DNA of 64,000 nt from Eulemur rufifrons (taxonomy: Eukaryota > Chordata > Mammalia > Primates > Lemuridae): NCBI RefSeq assembly GCF_041146395.1, contig NC_090984.1:80487114-80551113 (forward strand), written 5' to 3'. The notes beneath the pieces were generated by a model, which worked only from the letters and a program-made list of their open reading frames with translations, searched no databases and was not told the origin of the DNA. A program made the translations under genes and the position numbers. Shown one piece after another: positions 36,901-48,065 of this stretch. The first letter of the stretch is position 1. Every line of letters starts with the position of its first letter.

Positions 36901-37824
36901 ATAATTTCAGCACTATCACACGGGATATTTAAGCTTGCTGTTATTTACAATGAAGTCAATGTCAAAATTATGGTCACATAATTAGAAATAATTTTTTAAA
37001 ATATATATATCATCTTTATATAGTGTTTGAGTTCCTTAATGAATGTGCTGAAATTGAATGTTTGTAAAGGGATTCATACTTTACTATTGGCGTGTATTAA
37101 AATTTAATGAATCCTTTACTTCCATTTATTACTCAGTCAATTCTTGATTAGTTATTCTTTAATTTTTAGCTTTGAACATCTTATTTGTCCAGACTCACCC
37201 AGTTATTTTCAAGTAAATACTTCATTTCAAAGCTACTTTGATGAGGAATATTTTTAAAAGTATGAAGTGAATATTAAATTCCTAAATTAACTTTATTTGG
37301 AATTATGAGTATTGTACTCTCTTTTGGCAAGACTATTTACTTGTAACTGAGCATGGGTGCTTAATAAAAATTCTGCCTTATGACTAGTGAAGTAGTTCCA
37401 GAAAAACACCAAGAAGCTTTAGTGCGGTAAATACAAAAGATTGGCAACTGTTATGAAGTTGTAAAACAATTTATTAGAGTATATAAAAGCCACACTAGCA
37501 ACAAGAGTGTACTCTTGATACTAACTCAAACACTAAAGAGTATGATTAGCTATAATTTTACCTTCTGTTATTATTTTTTGAGCATAAGCTATGTAAATTC
37601 AATATGTTACCATTATTTAAACCAGTAAAATGTAGAAATACACTCTGGGATTTGTACTAATCATGTATTAATCATTTGTTTTAACCATGTAGTGTAATTA
37701 AAAACCTTCACTCAGAAACAAATTTTAACATCTAATGTACTTTAGATTATTGGAAGTCACCAAAATAGATATTCATTAATTTACTCATTCACTCAAAATT
37801 GATATTAGTTTATATATATATATA
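33966..37824. other. Repeat-free block of about 3.9 kb, no gene recognised
   Basis: No Alu, L1, L2, MIR, LTR or DNA transposon could be recognised, in contrast to the flanks. The segment 34780-35230 is of high complexity and includes a CACGTG box beside an ATGCAAAT octamer (35135-35152). ORFs are at most 75 codons and without motifs. Whether this reflects constraint or chance needs comparison with other genomes. Confidence 0.55.
35135..35152 (+). promoter_or_regulatory. E-box next to POU octamer (candidate)
   Basis: cacgtg at 35135-35140 is followed four bases later by atgcaaat at 35145-35152. Both are exact consensus sites (bHLH E-box and Oct/POU octamer). Short motifs of this kind occur often by chance, so this only marks a place to test. 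Confidence 0.25.
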
Positions 37825-38171
37825 TTTTTTTTTTAATTTCAGCCTATTATAGTGGTAGAAATGTTTAGGTTACATATATTGCCTTTGCCTGACCCAAGTC
37901 AGATCTTCAAGCATGTCCATCTCCCAGATGGTGTGCATCGCAACTATTAGGTGTGAATATACCCATGCCCTCCTACCCTCTCCCACCTCCCCAACACCCG
38001 ATGAATGTTACTACTATATGTGCACATAAGTGTTGATCAGTTAACACCAATATGATGGTGAGCACATGTGGTGCTTGTTTTTCCATTCTTGTGATACTTC
38101 ACTTAGTAGAATGGGCTCCAGCTCTATCCAGGATAATACAAGAGGTGCTAGTTCACCATTGGTTTTTGTGG
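37825..38171 (-). mobile_element. 5'-truncated lemur-type L1, antisense
   Basis: T-run at 37825-37834, then antisense 3' UTR: 'taggttacatatattgcctttgcc', 'gtccatctcccagatggtg', 'ccgatgaatgttactactatatg' and 'ccattcttgtgatacttcacttagtagaatgg'. It ends at about 38171 at the edge of an MLT1-like LTR. It is of the same subfamily as the L1 at 28171-29355. An AT microsatellite precedes it, so no clean target duplication is visible. Confidence 0.9.
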
Positions 38172-38495
38172 CTGAATTTTATATTGCTACTGTTACAAAC
38201 TGCCACAAACTTAGTGGCTTAAACAAAACATATTTGTTGTCTTAAAGATCTGAAGGTTGGAATCCAAAATGGGCCTTATGGGCTAAAATCGAGATATTGA
38301 CAGAGCAGTGTTGTTTCTGGAGACCGTAAAGGAGAATCTGTTTCCTTGCTTTTATCAGCTTCTAGAGGCCATTTGCATTCCTTGTTTCATGACCCCTTCT
38401 TCCATTTTTAAAGTACATCACTCCAACTTCTGCTTCTGTTATCACATCTCTTCTTTAACTCTGACCCTCCTGCCTTCCCCCTGTGCATGCCAGAC
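38172..38495 (-). mobile_element. MaLR (MLT1-like) LTR, antisense
   Basis: 'ctgccacaaacttagtggcttaaac' is the antisense LTR end, followed by 'gatctgaaggttggaatcc', 'atgggcc', 'gggctaaaatcgagatattg', 'gcttctagaggccatttgcattcc' and 'tctgaccctcctgcc'. The order fits an antisense MLT1-type LTR. No internal retroviral genes are present. Confidence 0.7.
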
Positions 38496-39752
38496 CCCAT
38501 GCTAAGTGCTGGGTATATAGTGTTGGTGAGGAAGACTTAGTTCATGCCAATGGATCTTAATTTGGGCTGGAGAGCCAGAATAAAAAGTGCAGGGGTGAGC
38601 CCATTTATCTACTATACTTAGATGTTCTTTTTTATGACTTTTCTAAACTTCATTAATCCATCCTCTTGAGTTGTAATAAAGATATTTTAAACTGGCAAGT
38701 TTATCTCTGCAACTTTTGTTTAAAACGTTTTTTAGGGGGTGACTCATTCTCTTTTCAGTAAATGTACATTCTTTCCAATTTCTTTCCCACTATTTCTTTC
38801 TAAGAAGGTTACCTGGGTAGAGAATGGGGCTTCATGACTTCCCAGAAGTAGAAGAGAGAGCTTTGAAGCCAGTGGATATCCACTGCCACCTCACTAATAC
38901 CTGCTGAGCTGGTCTAGTCTAGTTCTTCAATCCATGCATTGATCACACATTATCAGGTGTGGCTGCTGAATATGTCTTTGGTTCTCTGGGAAGCTTTCAA
39001 AGCTTACTGGTTTTCTTTGGATGACTCAACCAACAAACTTTTGGCTCTTTCAGTTAAGACCCTACAGACTCCTGTGATACTTCAGATATCCTATATCTGG
39101 ACACCAGCTAATCCATCTTGCAACTGCTTATACTGGGGTTCATCACTTCTGTCTATGGTATCTCCAAAAGGCATTTGACATTCTGCACTATCTCTGAAGT
39201 ATAGGGTAACTTCTGAGTTCCTTTAAGACATTAGAGAGTTGACAGATTCTCTTTCTGTCTCTCTCTCTCTCTCCATTCTTTTTCACCTTTTCTTTCTCCT
39301 CTCTCTCCATCTAACCATGCCATGATGCCATCATTAATTTTCTGGGGTTGACATAGGGCCATCTAGCTTAGTAGTCAAACTTAAATTGAGAAGGTGAGAG
39401 AAAAATTCCTTCTGCTTTTGGCTCTTTTCTCAACATATCTAAAACTTTCTTCTTCTCCAGGCTAATTTCCCTCGGTGAAGGGAATCCTAACACACTTCTC
39501 ACATCTTCCTTGTCCTAATCTAGTTTCTTCTTCCAACACTGGGTAAGATGAACTCTTCTTTTGGTTTATAACAAAACCTATCAAAGTTCTGCTGGCTGGC
39601 TCTTGATACGCTGATAGGAATAAAAGACTTTAGACACTTTTCCTTCAATTACCTTAATGGCTATTTTTCATATGAATTTAAAAAATAAATTTTTGAGGCT
39701 GAAAGTTGACATATTAGACCTATGTTCTCAGTAGCATCAGCCTTCTCTCTGA
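38496..39752. other. Mostly unique sequence
   Basis: 'atgctaagtgctgggtatatag' at 38500-38521 may be a scrap of antisense L2. A short TC repeat lies at 39258-39273. No exon was recognised; the ORF at 38939-39178 has no motif. Confidence 0.45.
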
Positions 39753-40016
39753 TTCCTAGAGCTTTGGTGAGGCAGAGGTGGGAGGATTGCTTGAGAGCAA
39801 GAGTTCAAGACTAGCCTGGGCAACATAGTGAGACTCTTGTTTCTGAAAAAAATTTTTTAAAAAAATGAGCCCAGCCCGTTGTGGTGGCCTGTGTCTGTAG
39901 TCCTAGCTACTCAGAATGCTGAGGCAGGAGGATCGCTGGAGCCCAGGAGTTCAAGGCTGCAGTGAGCTCTTGTCTATCCAGCCCAGGTGACGAGCAAAAC
40001 CCTGTCTCTCCAAAAA

Positions 40017-40047
<31 letters not shown>
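39753..40047 (+). mobile_element. Old Alu (AluJ-like), sense, slightly 5'-truncated
   Basis: Starts at 'ttcctagagctttggtgaggc' (missing the first ~30 bases), then 'gattgcttgagagcaagag', 'cctgggcaacatagtgagac', an A-rich linker at about 39846-39865, and a right monomer with 'gctactcagaatgctgaggcagg'. The gcaacatagtgag wording and loss of CpGs indicate an old AluJ-type copy. The tail has become an AC microsatellite. Confidence 0.9.
40019..40046. repeat. (AC)14 microsatellite in Alu tail
   Basis: Fourteen uninterrupted AC units replace the Alu poly-A tail, a common origin of primate microsatellites. Likely polymorphic. Confidence 0.95.
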
Positions 40048-40051
<4 letters not shown>

Positions 40052-40398
40052 AAACAACAAAAGATCTTTAACTAAAAAAAATAATTCACCAGTACTGAAC
40101 TACTCTTTCCATTTTCTTCTATAGCAGTCCTTAAGGTGCATTCATTGGACAACTGGGGTCACTGAGATGTTTTCAGGAGTCTGTAAGGTCAAAATTATTC
40201 TCAAAATAACATTAAGATATGCTTTGCCTTTTCACTGTGTGGATATTCTCAGTGATGGTGGAAAAGCAATAGTAAGTAAAACTGATGGTGCCTTAGTACA
40301 AACCAAGGCGGTGGCACCAAACTATGATACTAGTCATTGTGGCTTCACTGCCCTCTACTTGCAGTAAAAATAAACAAAATGCCAATTTAACTTAAGAA

Positions 40399-40808
40399 TG
40401 TCTTTTTCTGTTCCTGCTGCTATAACAAAATACTACAGACTAGGTGACTTATAAATAAGAGAGCTTTATTTCTCACAATTCTGGAGATTGGGAAGTCCAA
40501 GGTAAAGACACTGGCAAATTCAGTGTCTGGTGAGGGCTGTTCTCTACATCCAAGATGGCACCTTGCTGCTTTACCCTCACTTGGAGAAAGGAAGCAACAG
40601 GGGTATATCTGTGTTCTCACATGGTAGAATAGATGGAAGGAGACTAGGGCAGTCCCTTCAATCTCTTTTATAAAGTCACTAATCCCATTCAGCAGAGCTC
40701 CACTCTCATGATTTAATCACCTCCTAAAGGTACCACTCTGATACTATTACATTGGTGATTAAGTTTCAACATACGAATTTTGGGGGACACATTCAGATCA
40801 GAGCCAGC
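40399..40808 (-). mobile_element. MaLR (MST/THE1-like) solo LTR, antisense, near complete
   Basis: Runs from tgtctttttctgttcctgctg to ...gatcagagccagca (TG...CA ends). Between lie 'cataacaaaatactacagactagg'-type sequence, 'ctcacaattctggagattggg', 'gagggctgttctctacatcc', 'cacatggtagaatagatgg' and 'tgatttaatcacctcctaaagg', all in antisense MST/THE1 order. At about 410 bases it is close to full LTR length. There is no internal sequence beside it. The ORF at 40420-40620 on the minus strand is incidental. Confidence 0.85.
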
Positions 40809-40828
40809 AGTCTTGATAAAGCAGTAAA

Positions 40829-42303
40829 TTTTTTTTTTTTTTAATTTCATCTTGTTATGGGGGATACAGAATTGCAGGTTACATACGTTGATCCTGTACC
40901 GCCTTTCCCCCCAAGTCAGAGCTCCAGGCGTGTCTGTTTCCCAGGTCGTGCGCATTGCACCCATCATGAGGTATATATCCCTCCCTTCCCCACCCCCCCT
41001 TCCCGAGTCAGCACCTTCAAGTGTTACCATTCCCCAAATGGTGCGCAATGCACTCATTGTGTAGGCATACCCCCATCCCCTCCCCCACCCCCCCACCTCA
41101 GTCTGATATCCAATTGGTGTCGTTCCCAGATTTGTATTTAGATGATGATCAGGGAAACCAATTTTCTGGTGAGTACATGTGATGCTTGTTTTTCCATTCT
41201 TGGGATACTTCACTTAATATAATGGGTTCCAATTCTCTCCAGGAGAACCATAGAGATGTCGTATCTTCATCATTCCTTATACCTGAGTAATATTCCATGG
41301 TATACATATACCACAGCTTACTAATCCAATCATGTATTGATGGGCATTTGGGTTGTTTCCACATCTTTGCTATTGTGAATTGTGCTGCTATAAACATTCA
41401 GGTACATGTGTCTTTGTTAAAGAATGACCTTTTTTCCTTTGGGTATGTGCCCAGTAATGGGATTGCTGGGTCAAATGGCAGGTCTACTTGAATCTGTTTA
41501 AGATACCTCCATAATGCTTTCCACAGGGGTTGCACTAGTTTGCAGTCCCACCAGCAGTGTATTAGTGTTCCTGTCTCTCCACACCCATGCCAACATGTGT
41601 TGTTTTGGGTTTTTTTGATAAAGGCCATTCTCATTGGAGTTAAGTGATATCTCATTGTGGTTTTGATTTGCATTTCTCTGATGATTAGGGATGTTGAGCA
41701 TTTTTTTCATATGTTTGTTAGCCATTCTTATATCTTCTTTCGAGAAGTTTCTATTCATGTCCTTTGCCCACTTTTTGATAGGGTTGCTTGATTTTTTCTT
41801 GCTGATTTTCCTGAGTTCTAAATAGATTCTTGTTATCAGTCCTTTATCTGATGTGTAGTATGCAAAAATTTTTTCCCATTCTGTAGGTGGTCTCTTTATT
41901 CTCTTGACTGTTTCTTTGGCTGTGCAAAAGCTTTTTAATTTAATCATGTCCCATTCATTTATTTTTGTTGCTGCTGTGATTGCCTTGGGGGTCTTCTTCA
42001 TAAATTCTTTGCCTAGGCCAATGTCTGTAAGAGTCTTTCCTACATTTTCTTCTAGAATTCTGATTGTATCACGCCTAAGGTTTAAGTCTGTTATCCACCG
42101 TGATTTGATTTTTGTGAGAGGTGAAAGCTGTGGGTCCTGTTTCAGTCTTCTACAAGTGGCTAACCAATTCTCCCAGCACCATTTATTGAATAGGGATTCT
42201 TGTCCCCAGAGTATATTCTTTCCCGCTTTGTCAAAAATTAGGTGACTATATGAGGATGGTTCTGTATTTGGATTTTCTGTTGTGTTCCACTGGTCTGTGT
42301 CCC
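40829..42303 (-). mobile_element. 5'-truncated young L1, antisense, with target duplication
   Basis: T-run from about 40829, then an antisense 3' UTR of the same GC-rich type as the L1 at 11438-12066 (ggtgcgcaatgcactcattg, ccccaccccccc). The ORF2 C-terminal third follows up to 42303. Flanks share aaagcagtaaa at 40818-40828 and 42304-42314, and the match continues as a T-run, which fits a target duplication merging with the tail. The insertion lies 20 bases beyond the MST-like LTR. Confidence 0.93.
41149..42249 (-). pseudogene. L1 ORF2 C-terminal third, frameshifted
   Basis: The minus strand codes for the end of L1 ORF2p, the endonuclease/reverse transcriptase of L1. Three consecutive open pieces cover it. 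42001-41498 (167 codons) has [19 protein letters not shown] and [18 protein letters not shown]. 41673-41398 (91 codons) has [20 protein letters not shown], the conserved Cys-rich segment, then [15 protein letters not shown]. 41397-41149 (82 codons) has AKMWKQPKCPSIHDWI and ends EWKNKHHMYSPENWFP at a stop. Frame changes between the pieces make it non-coding now. The endonuclease and RT catalytic parts are absent through 5' truncation. Confidence 0.9.
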
Positions 42304-42315
42304 AAAGCAGTAAAA

Positions 42316-43739
42316 TTTTTTGATCTTACAAAATATCCTGAGAGATGATAATGGCAAATATGCATAGAACACTTGCACTGCACATAAAGGTCTTTTTCTT
42401 GGGGAAAGGAACTTGTGTGATTATTTAGGTTGGGAGTTGAAATGGCCACTTTTTAAAAAATGGAATATCATTTTTACTTAAAAGAACTGATAAGCAAGTA
42501 ATTACCCTTAGCTAATTTGGCAGACATTTTCACAAAAATAAACAAAGTGGCCTTACACTTCAGAGAAACAGCTGAGAATATCTGTTTCCAATGGGAAAAT
42601 ATGAGCTTTCAAGTGAAAATTAGGCATTTTAGATAGCTTATTTTCTCCAATGTAGAATTGACTGCTTCCCCATACTTAAATACTTTTCTGATAAATTGAT
42701 AATATCAATGAATGTGTTTATGTTGTACAATGAACCATTATTTTTCAAATACATTACAAATTCATACATTGGTAAAATGATCCATTTAGAGTGCAGATAG
42801 ACTGATAGATTTAAAAGAGTATGAAAAGTTCATTGATGAGGTTTTCACCCTACAACTAACCTTTAGGAAATTATCACTTGATGAGTTTTAATGACATGTT
42901 AAAGAATACCAGACATAAGTATCTGGAAAGATTATTAAAATACCCCTCTGTGGAGTTGTGTTTTCCTCACATGCTTCAACTGTGTGAGAATAACACACCA
43001 GAGAGACTAACATGTGCTAGACATTTTGTTATATGCTTGAAATACAATATTGAACCAAATAAGATACCTCCTCGCTGAATAAACAAAATTATTCTTACTA
43101 TGTCTCTGGAGCCTGGAACAAGAGGTAGCCAATGATTATTGGTTTTTGTAAATAGTTCTATGTACATTCTCAGCTGATTTTTCTGATTTCTTTTTCATTA
43201 TTTTTTACTCTTTCCTTTTAAAAGGTTGTATTTGTTAGGGTACTGGTTTCCTTTTTTCCTTTCTATGCTTTCTTTTTGGGTACTTGTTCACTTAAATATA
43301 TTCACCTGTCATTTACATGCTCTGGACTCTCAAATATACATTGCTAGTTTCAGCCAGCTAGTGTGAGCTACGAAAACTTCAAACTTCAATTTTGAATTAT
43401 CAGCTTAATTTTTTTTTGCCTAGAAATATCAATAACCCTTCAAAACCAATATATGTCAAAACAGATTTAATTCTCTAGCCCTACTCCTTCTTTATTCCAA
43501 ATCCTTTTCTAGCAGGTAGTCTGGGTCAATTAGCCAACTGTATCACTTCAGCATTTGATGACCATCTCTTTTTCATGCTGAAACTGAGTAACATAGTCTG
43601 ATTTGTGTGTGTGTGCACATACGGGTGTGTATACACACATATGCACATGCATATAAAATATGTGATTTCATTTATTTTGTTGCTGTTTCACTTTTATACA
43701 ATGTTACATATATTATTCTCTTTTAATCCTCTAGCATAC
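42316..43739. other. Unique, gene-free sequence
   Basis: 1.4 kb without recognised repeats. A GT/CA-rich patch with alternating bases lies at 43603-43655. No exon was recognised. Confidence 0.5.
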
Positions 43740-44327
43740 TTTTTATTATATTTCAAAATATTAAGGGGATACAAATGTTTTAGGTTACATGGATCACTTT
43801 TGTAATGGTTGAGTCCCAGCTAAAGGTGTGCCTGTCACCCAAATGGTGTTCATAGTACCTGTTAGGTTTTTGACCCTCCCCTCTGGTTGATTTCCACTAG
43901 TTTTACTTCCTTCTGTGCACATGTGTGCTCATTGGTTAGTTCCAACTTAATAGTGAGTACATGTGGTGTTTGTTTTCCCATTCTTGAGATACTTCACTTA
44001 GGAGAATGGTCTCCAGTTCCATCCAGATTGTTGCAAAAGGTATTAATTCGTCTTTTTGATGGCTGAGTAGTACTCCATGGCATACATATACCACATTTTA
44101 TTAATCCACTAAAGAATTGCTGGGCATTTGGGTTGATTCTACATCTTTGCAATTGTGAATTATGTTACAATAAACAGTCAAGTTCAGGTGTCTTTTTGAT
44201 GAAAAGTCTTTTTTTCCTTTGGGTAAATACCCAAGAGTGGGATTGCTGGACTGAATGGTAGGTTTACTTTTAGTTCTTTGAGAAATCTTCAAACTGTTTT
44301 CCATAGAGGTTGTACTAATTTGCAGTC
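43740..44327 (-). mobile_element. Older L1 3' part, antisense
   Basis: Antisense 3' end: 'tttcaaaatattaaggggatacaaatg', 'cctgtcacccaaatggtgttcatag', 'gtgagtacatgtggtgtttg', and then the ORF2 end ('ccatggcatacatataccacattttattaatcc') to 'actaatttgcagtc' at 44327. The same older subfamily as 9323-10250 and 11204-12480. It is 5'-truncated at the same ORF2 position where the twin-primed copy at 9323 switches strand. Confidence 0.9.
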
Positions 44328-44329
44328 AC

Positions 44330-44595
44330 TTTAAATAGCTAATTCATATAACACAAAATTACCTATTTAAAGTGAAAAATTCAGTGGCACTAGTGCAACT
44401 ACCACCTCCATCTAGTATAAAATATGTCATCACCCCAAAAGAAAATTTTATACCTATTAAGCAGTTACTTTCTATTCCCTACTCCTCTCAGCCCCTGGTT
44501 ACCACTAATCTACCTTTTGTCTCTATGGGTTTTCATATATTGCATATTTCATATAAATATGTAGCGGCATTCACTTAATGTTTTGAGATTCACAG
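44330..44595 (-). mobile_element. Ancient L1M 3' UTR, antisense
   Basis: 'gtgaaaaattcagtggcactag', 'catcaccccaaaagaaaatttt', 'attaagcagttactttctattcc', 'cagcccctggttaccactaatct' and 'tatttcatataaatatg' are in antisense L1M order. Confidence 0.8.
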
Positions 44596-44609
44596 TCATG
44601 TTTTATTCA

Positions 44610-44915
44610 TTGTTTTGTTGGTTTTTTAATTTAACTGTTATTTTTAGTACCTCGGGTACATAATAGTTGTATGTATTTATGTGTTATGTTTTGATACAGG
44701 CACACAATGTGTAATAATCAAGTCAGGGTAATTGGAGTATATGTCACCTCAAGCACTTATTTCTTTGTGTTAAGAACATTCCAATTCCAATCTTGTAGTT
44801 ATTTTAAAATATACAATACCTTATTATTGATGATAGTCACCCTATTGTACTATCAAATATTAGACTTCTTCATTTAATCTAACTATATTTTTACACCTAT
44901 GTTTTATTCACTTTT
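44610..44915 (-). mobile_element. Old L1 3' UTR (L1MA/L1PB-like), antisense
   Basis: 'tagtacctcgggtacataatag', 'ttttgatacaggcacacaatgtgtaataatcaagtcagg', 'gtatatgtcacctcaagcactta' and 'gatagtcaccctattgtactatcaaatat' are hallmark antisense blocks of medium-age L1 3' UTRs. Confidence 0.85.
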
Positions 44916-47559
44916 AAAGTTACCATTCTGATAAAATCCAAATGTGTAATGTAACTTCAGAAACCTCAATTCTTATGTAGAAATCATCAAGGCAGCCTCA
45001 GGATTTGGATAAGTTTACACACTTATAATAAAAGTAGTAAAAGCAAACACAATCCCTCATAAAATGGACAACTTAGCTATTTTAAGAAATAGCCTAACTT
45101 AAAAGAAGATGTCTAGGTAAGTGCTGTCATTGGAGACTTGGGAGATATCAAATCCAATCAAAAGGATCAGAATGTATCCCCAGGCTGAAGAAAGATGAAA
45201 CTCATTCAATTGTGTTGTAATCTTGTTTTAAGAAGTAATGATGTGATAAGCATTAATAGATAATAGAAAAGTAGACAGAAAGAAATTGTAAGTATTTAGG
45301 TAACATAGTCCAAAGAAAAGAGAAAATGGATCTGACACAGATATTTAAAGCACAAGGAAAATCTATTTTGTCGTGAGGAAGAGATAGTTCGTCAAACTTC
45401 TCTGTAGACAGGAAGAAATATCATTCAAGACAATCTCATTCTCTTTGCTCTAATTCTATGCTCATCAAGAGACCTTGAGGTTATTTGTTTTGAAGTTTGA
45501 TACTGGTAAGAACTCCTGTGGATAATGGACATGAGCATTCCTGTTTGGAAACACATTGGTCAGTGTTCTCCTGTACAAGAAGTTTGTTTTGCATTAATCA
45601 GTCTATGGCACCTAGCACCTAATATAAACCATACGTAGAAAATGTGAACTGAATGAACCAATAAGTGGACAAAGCATCTATAATACTTTGCTTAATCTTG
45701 ATATGGATAGCATAAGCTGAAGAAAAAATATATATTTAGTCATTTTGCCATCTTTTATCCAATGTAAATCATTTGGAAATTTGGGTTATTAAAATGTCTG
45801 ATCATGCATTACATAACTGGGTAGAAAAGAATAAATGAATTAACAAGTTGCCTATGGCAATTAAATAGATTGTAAAGGTAATATTAATATGGATATTAAT
45901 ACAGTGAACATTCAGTAGAAATCAAGATGAATATTTTTGTCCAAATATTACTATTCAGAGATAGTATACTAAAAGATTGTTCAGCAGACATACTGGCTTC
46001 CTAAGAATGACTCAGACACTCAGTGTATCCAAGGACTCTCAAAATTCCACTGTGGGAAATACTTTCCACTTGGAGAAATTGCTAGTGTAATTAACTCTGG
46101 AAACCATGACATCCCCATGAGCTTCCTTTTTGGTAAGAAATCTCAGGGATAATTGCAAGAGCCATTTTTAATAAGATAGAGTTAGATTGCTGATTAGTTT
46201 TTTAAGGCTACATTTTTATAATTTATTTGAAGACATTTCTTTTGTATAATACCAATGTTGCAACTTGCTCAAAATTCAGCATGTTATGTCCTCCTAGGGA
46301 CCTAGTTGCTTTAGTATATTATTCCTATTATTAGATCTTCCTATTGTAATGAATCTATTCTAAATAAGTATGAATTTATTGAAAATCTTCTTTTTCTCTT
46401 TGTAGTGATTTTCAGTAAAGACTACTATTATATCAAGAGTTGATGAAAATAGTTTTCTGATTGTATTGCCTAGCAGCTTTCAGAATTATTTTATCTGGGT
46501 GTCTTAGTCAATTACAGTGAATGCTGCTTACAGTGAATCCAAGCAGATGAGAGAAAAAAAGGTTAGGCATGGCATTTTCTACTTGTGCAAACTACTTGAT
46601 TGCATCCTCAAACATCCCACAAATACTCCAAAGTTCAACTCCAAAAAGGGTTGCCAACTGTACCTTGATGCATTCTCATGTTTCATTTTCCAACAGAATG
46701 ATCTTAGGTTTTGTTGACATCCAAAACATTAACCAGAATTTTCTCAAAGTAAGCTGAAAAAACCCTCATCATTAGCTCAAAAATGATTAGAGTTAATCAA
46801 AGCCAAGAACTCTTTTTATTACCTATCAGAATGTAAGAGGAATTTTTTTCAAAAGTATAAAAATGTTAGAGCAGCATGCAATTCTCAAAAGAAAGAGATG
46901 ATTGTGTTCTAAGTCATGTGTGTAATCTTCTGCTGAATGTAGTTGAATCTTTTTCCTTGCTATCATTGGATGTATTATTCCTGTGTTCACCTAGTGGAAT
47001 CAAGTAGAAAGATCTTCTCTGGTTCCTGCTTAAAGGAGATGGTACAGATGGATGTGTTCCGGAGGGCTGGGTTGGTTTCTAAAATGGAGAAATATTAAAT
47101 CTTATCATTGAAATATTAGTTTTAAATGACTGGATGAATTGGGAAATTCAATAAGGCTGAGGACTTCTGTATACCTTTAATATCTTTCTTGAGTATTCTA
47201 TATCCATTTACTACTTATAGGACATTTGAAAAAAATGGTGCATATAATTATATATTGTAATACCTAATTAGGTCATTTTTCAAGCACATAAAAATCTCTG
47301 CTCTCCATGGTTAGAAAAATTAATAAATTTCTTTTTATGCTCAAGTTTGAGTTATTGACATGTGAACCAAATTCCACCTACAATCAAACAAAAAACTGTC
47401 TATTAGATACAATTCTCTTTTAGTCAAAAAACTTTTATAGATCTTCTACCACGAGCCCAATACTACTGGGAACACACACACACACAAATACCCTACCTTT
47501 CTAGTTGTTAGTCTTACAGTACAGATACGTAGAAAGTTGATGCCATAGAAGGATAGACT
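44916..47559. other. Unique, gene-free sequence
   Basis: 2.6 kb with no clear repeat. A short ac repeat lies at 47471-47486. ORFs near 46517-46757 overlap in two frames and have no motif. 'atggcacctagcacctaatat' at 45605 could be a scrap of L2. Confidence 0.45.
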
Positions 47560-48065
47560 TGAAAGCGTCTAAGAAGTCCTTACAGAGGAGGACATGTTTG
47601 AGAAGGAACTTGAAAGAACGTAGCCACTTATCAGGGAGATCAGGAAATGAGAACCATTTCAGTTGTGGGCAGGGGATGAGATAGAGGGGAAAGAGGGAGA
47701 GAAGAGTCTATAGAAGCTTAAAAAACAAAGTGGGTTTAGAGTTCTGGAAACCTTTGAGAGGAATAGTAATGAAAAATAAGGTAAAAGAAGAACCCATGTA
47801 AAACAGAGGAAAAAAAACAGAGACAAAGAGTTATATAATAGAAGAGTTTTATAGGCTGTGTTAGTGACTTGGGGCTTTATCTTTTAGGAGATGAGGGAGC
47901 ACCAATGTGTTTTAAATAGGTAATTTGTATGTTTAAAAAATGTCATTCCCTAGGTATGTGAAGAACAAATTCCTGCAGAAAGGCAGGAAGCAGATTAGTT
48001 AGGAAGCTGCTGATATCATCCAGGCAAGAGATGATGAATTAAGTACTGGAGTAACATGAATGGAA
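47560..48065 (-). mobile_element. L2 LINE fragment, antisense
   Basis: 'tgttagtgacttggggctttatctttt', 'gattagttaggaagctgctgatatcatccaggcaagagatgatg' and the intervening layout match antisense L2 wording (pairs with the sense 'ctggactattgcaatagcctcctaac' block). Diverged, with insertions. Confidence 0.6.

Noticed and set aside
40713..41213. 166-codon minus-strand ORF
   Set aside because: Runs from the ORF2 end through the L1 3' UTR and tail into the neighbouring LTR; no conserved content beyond the L1 ORF2 remnant.
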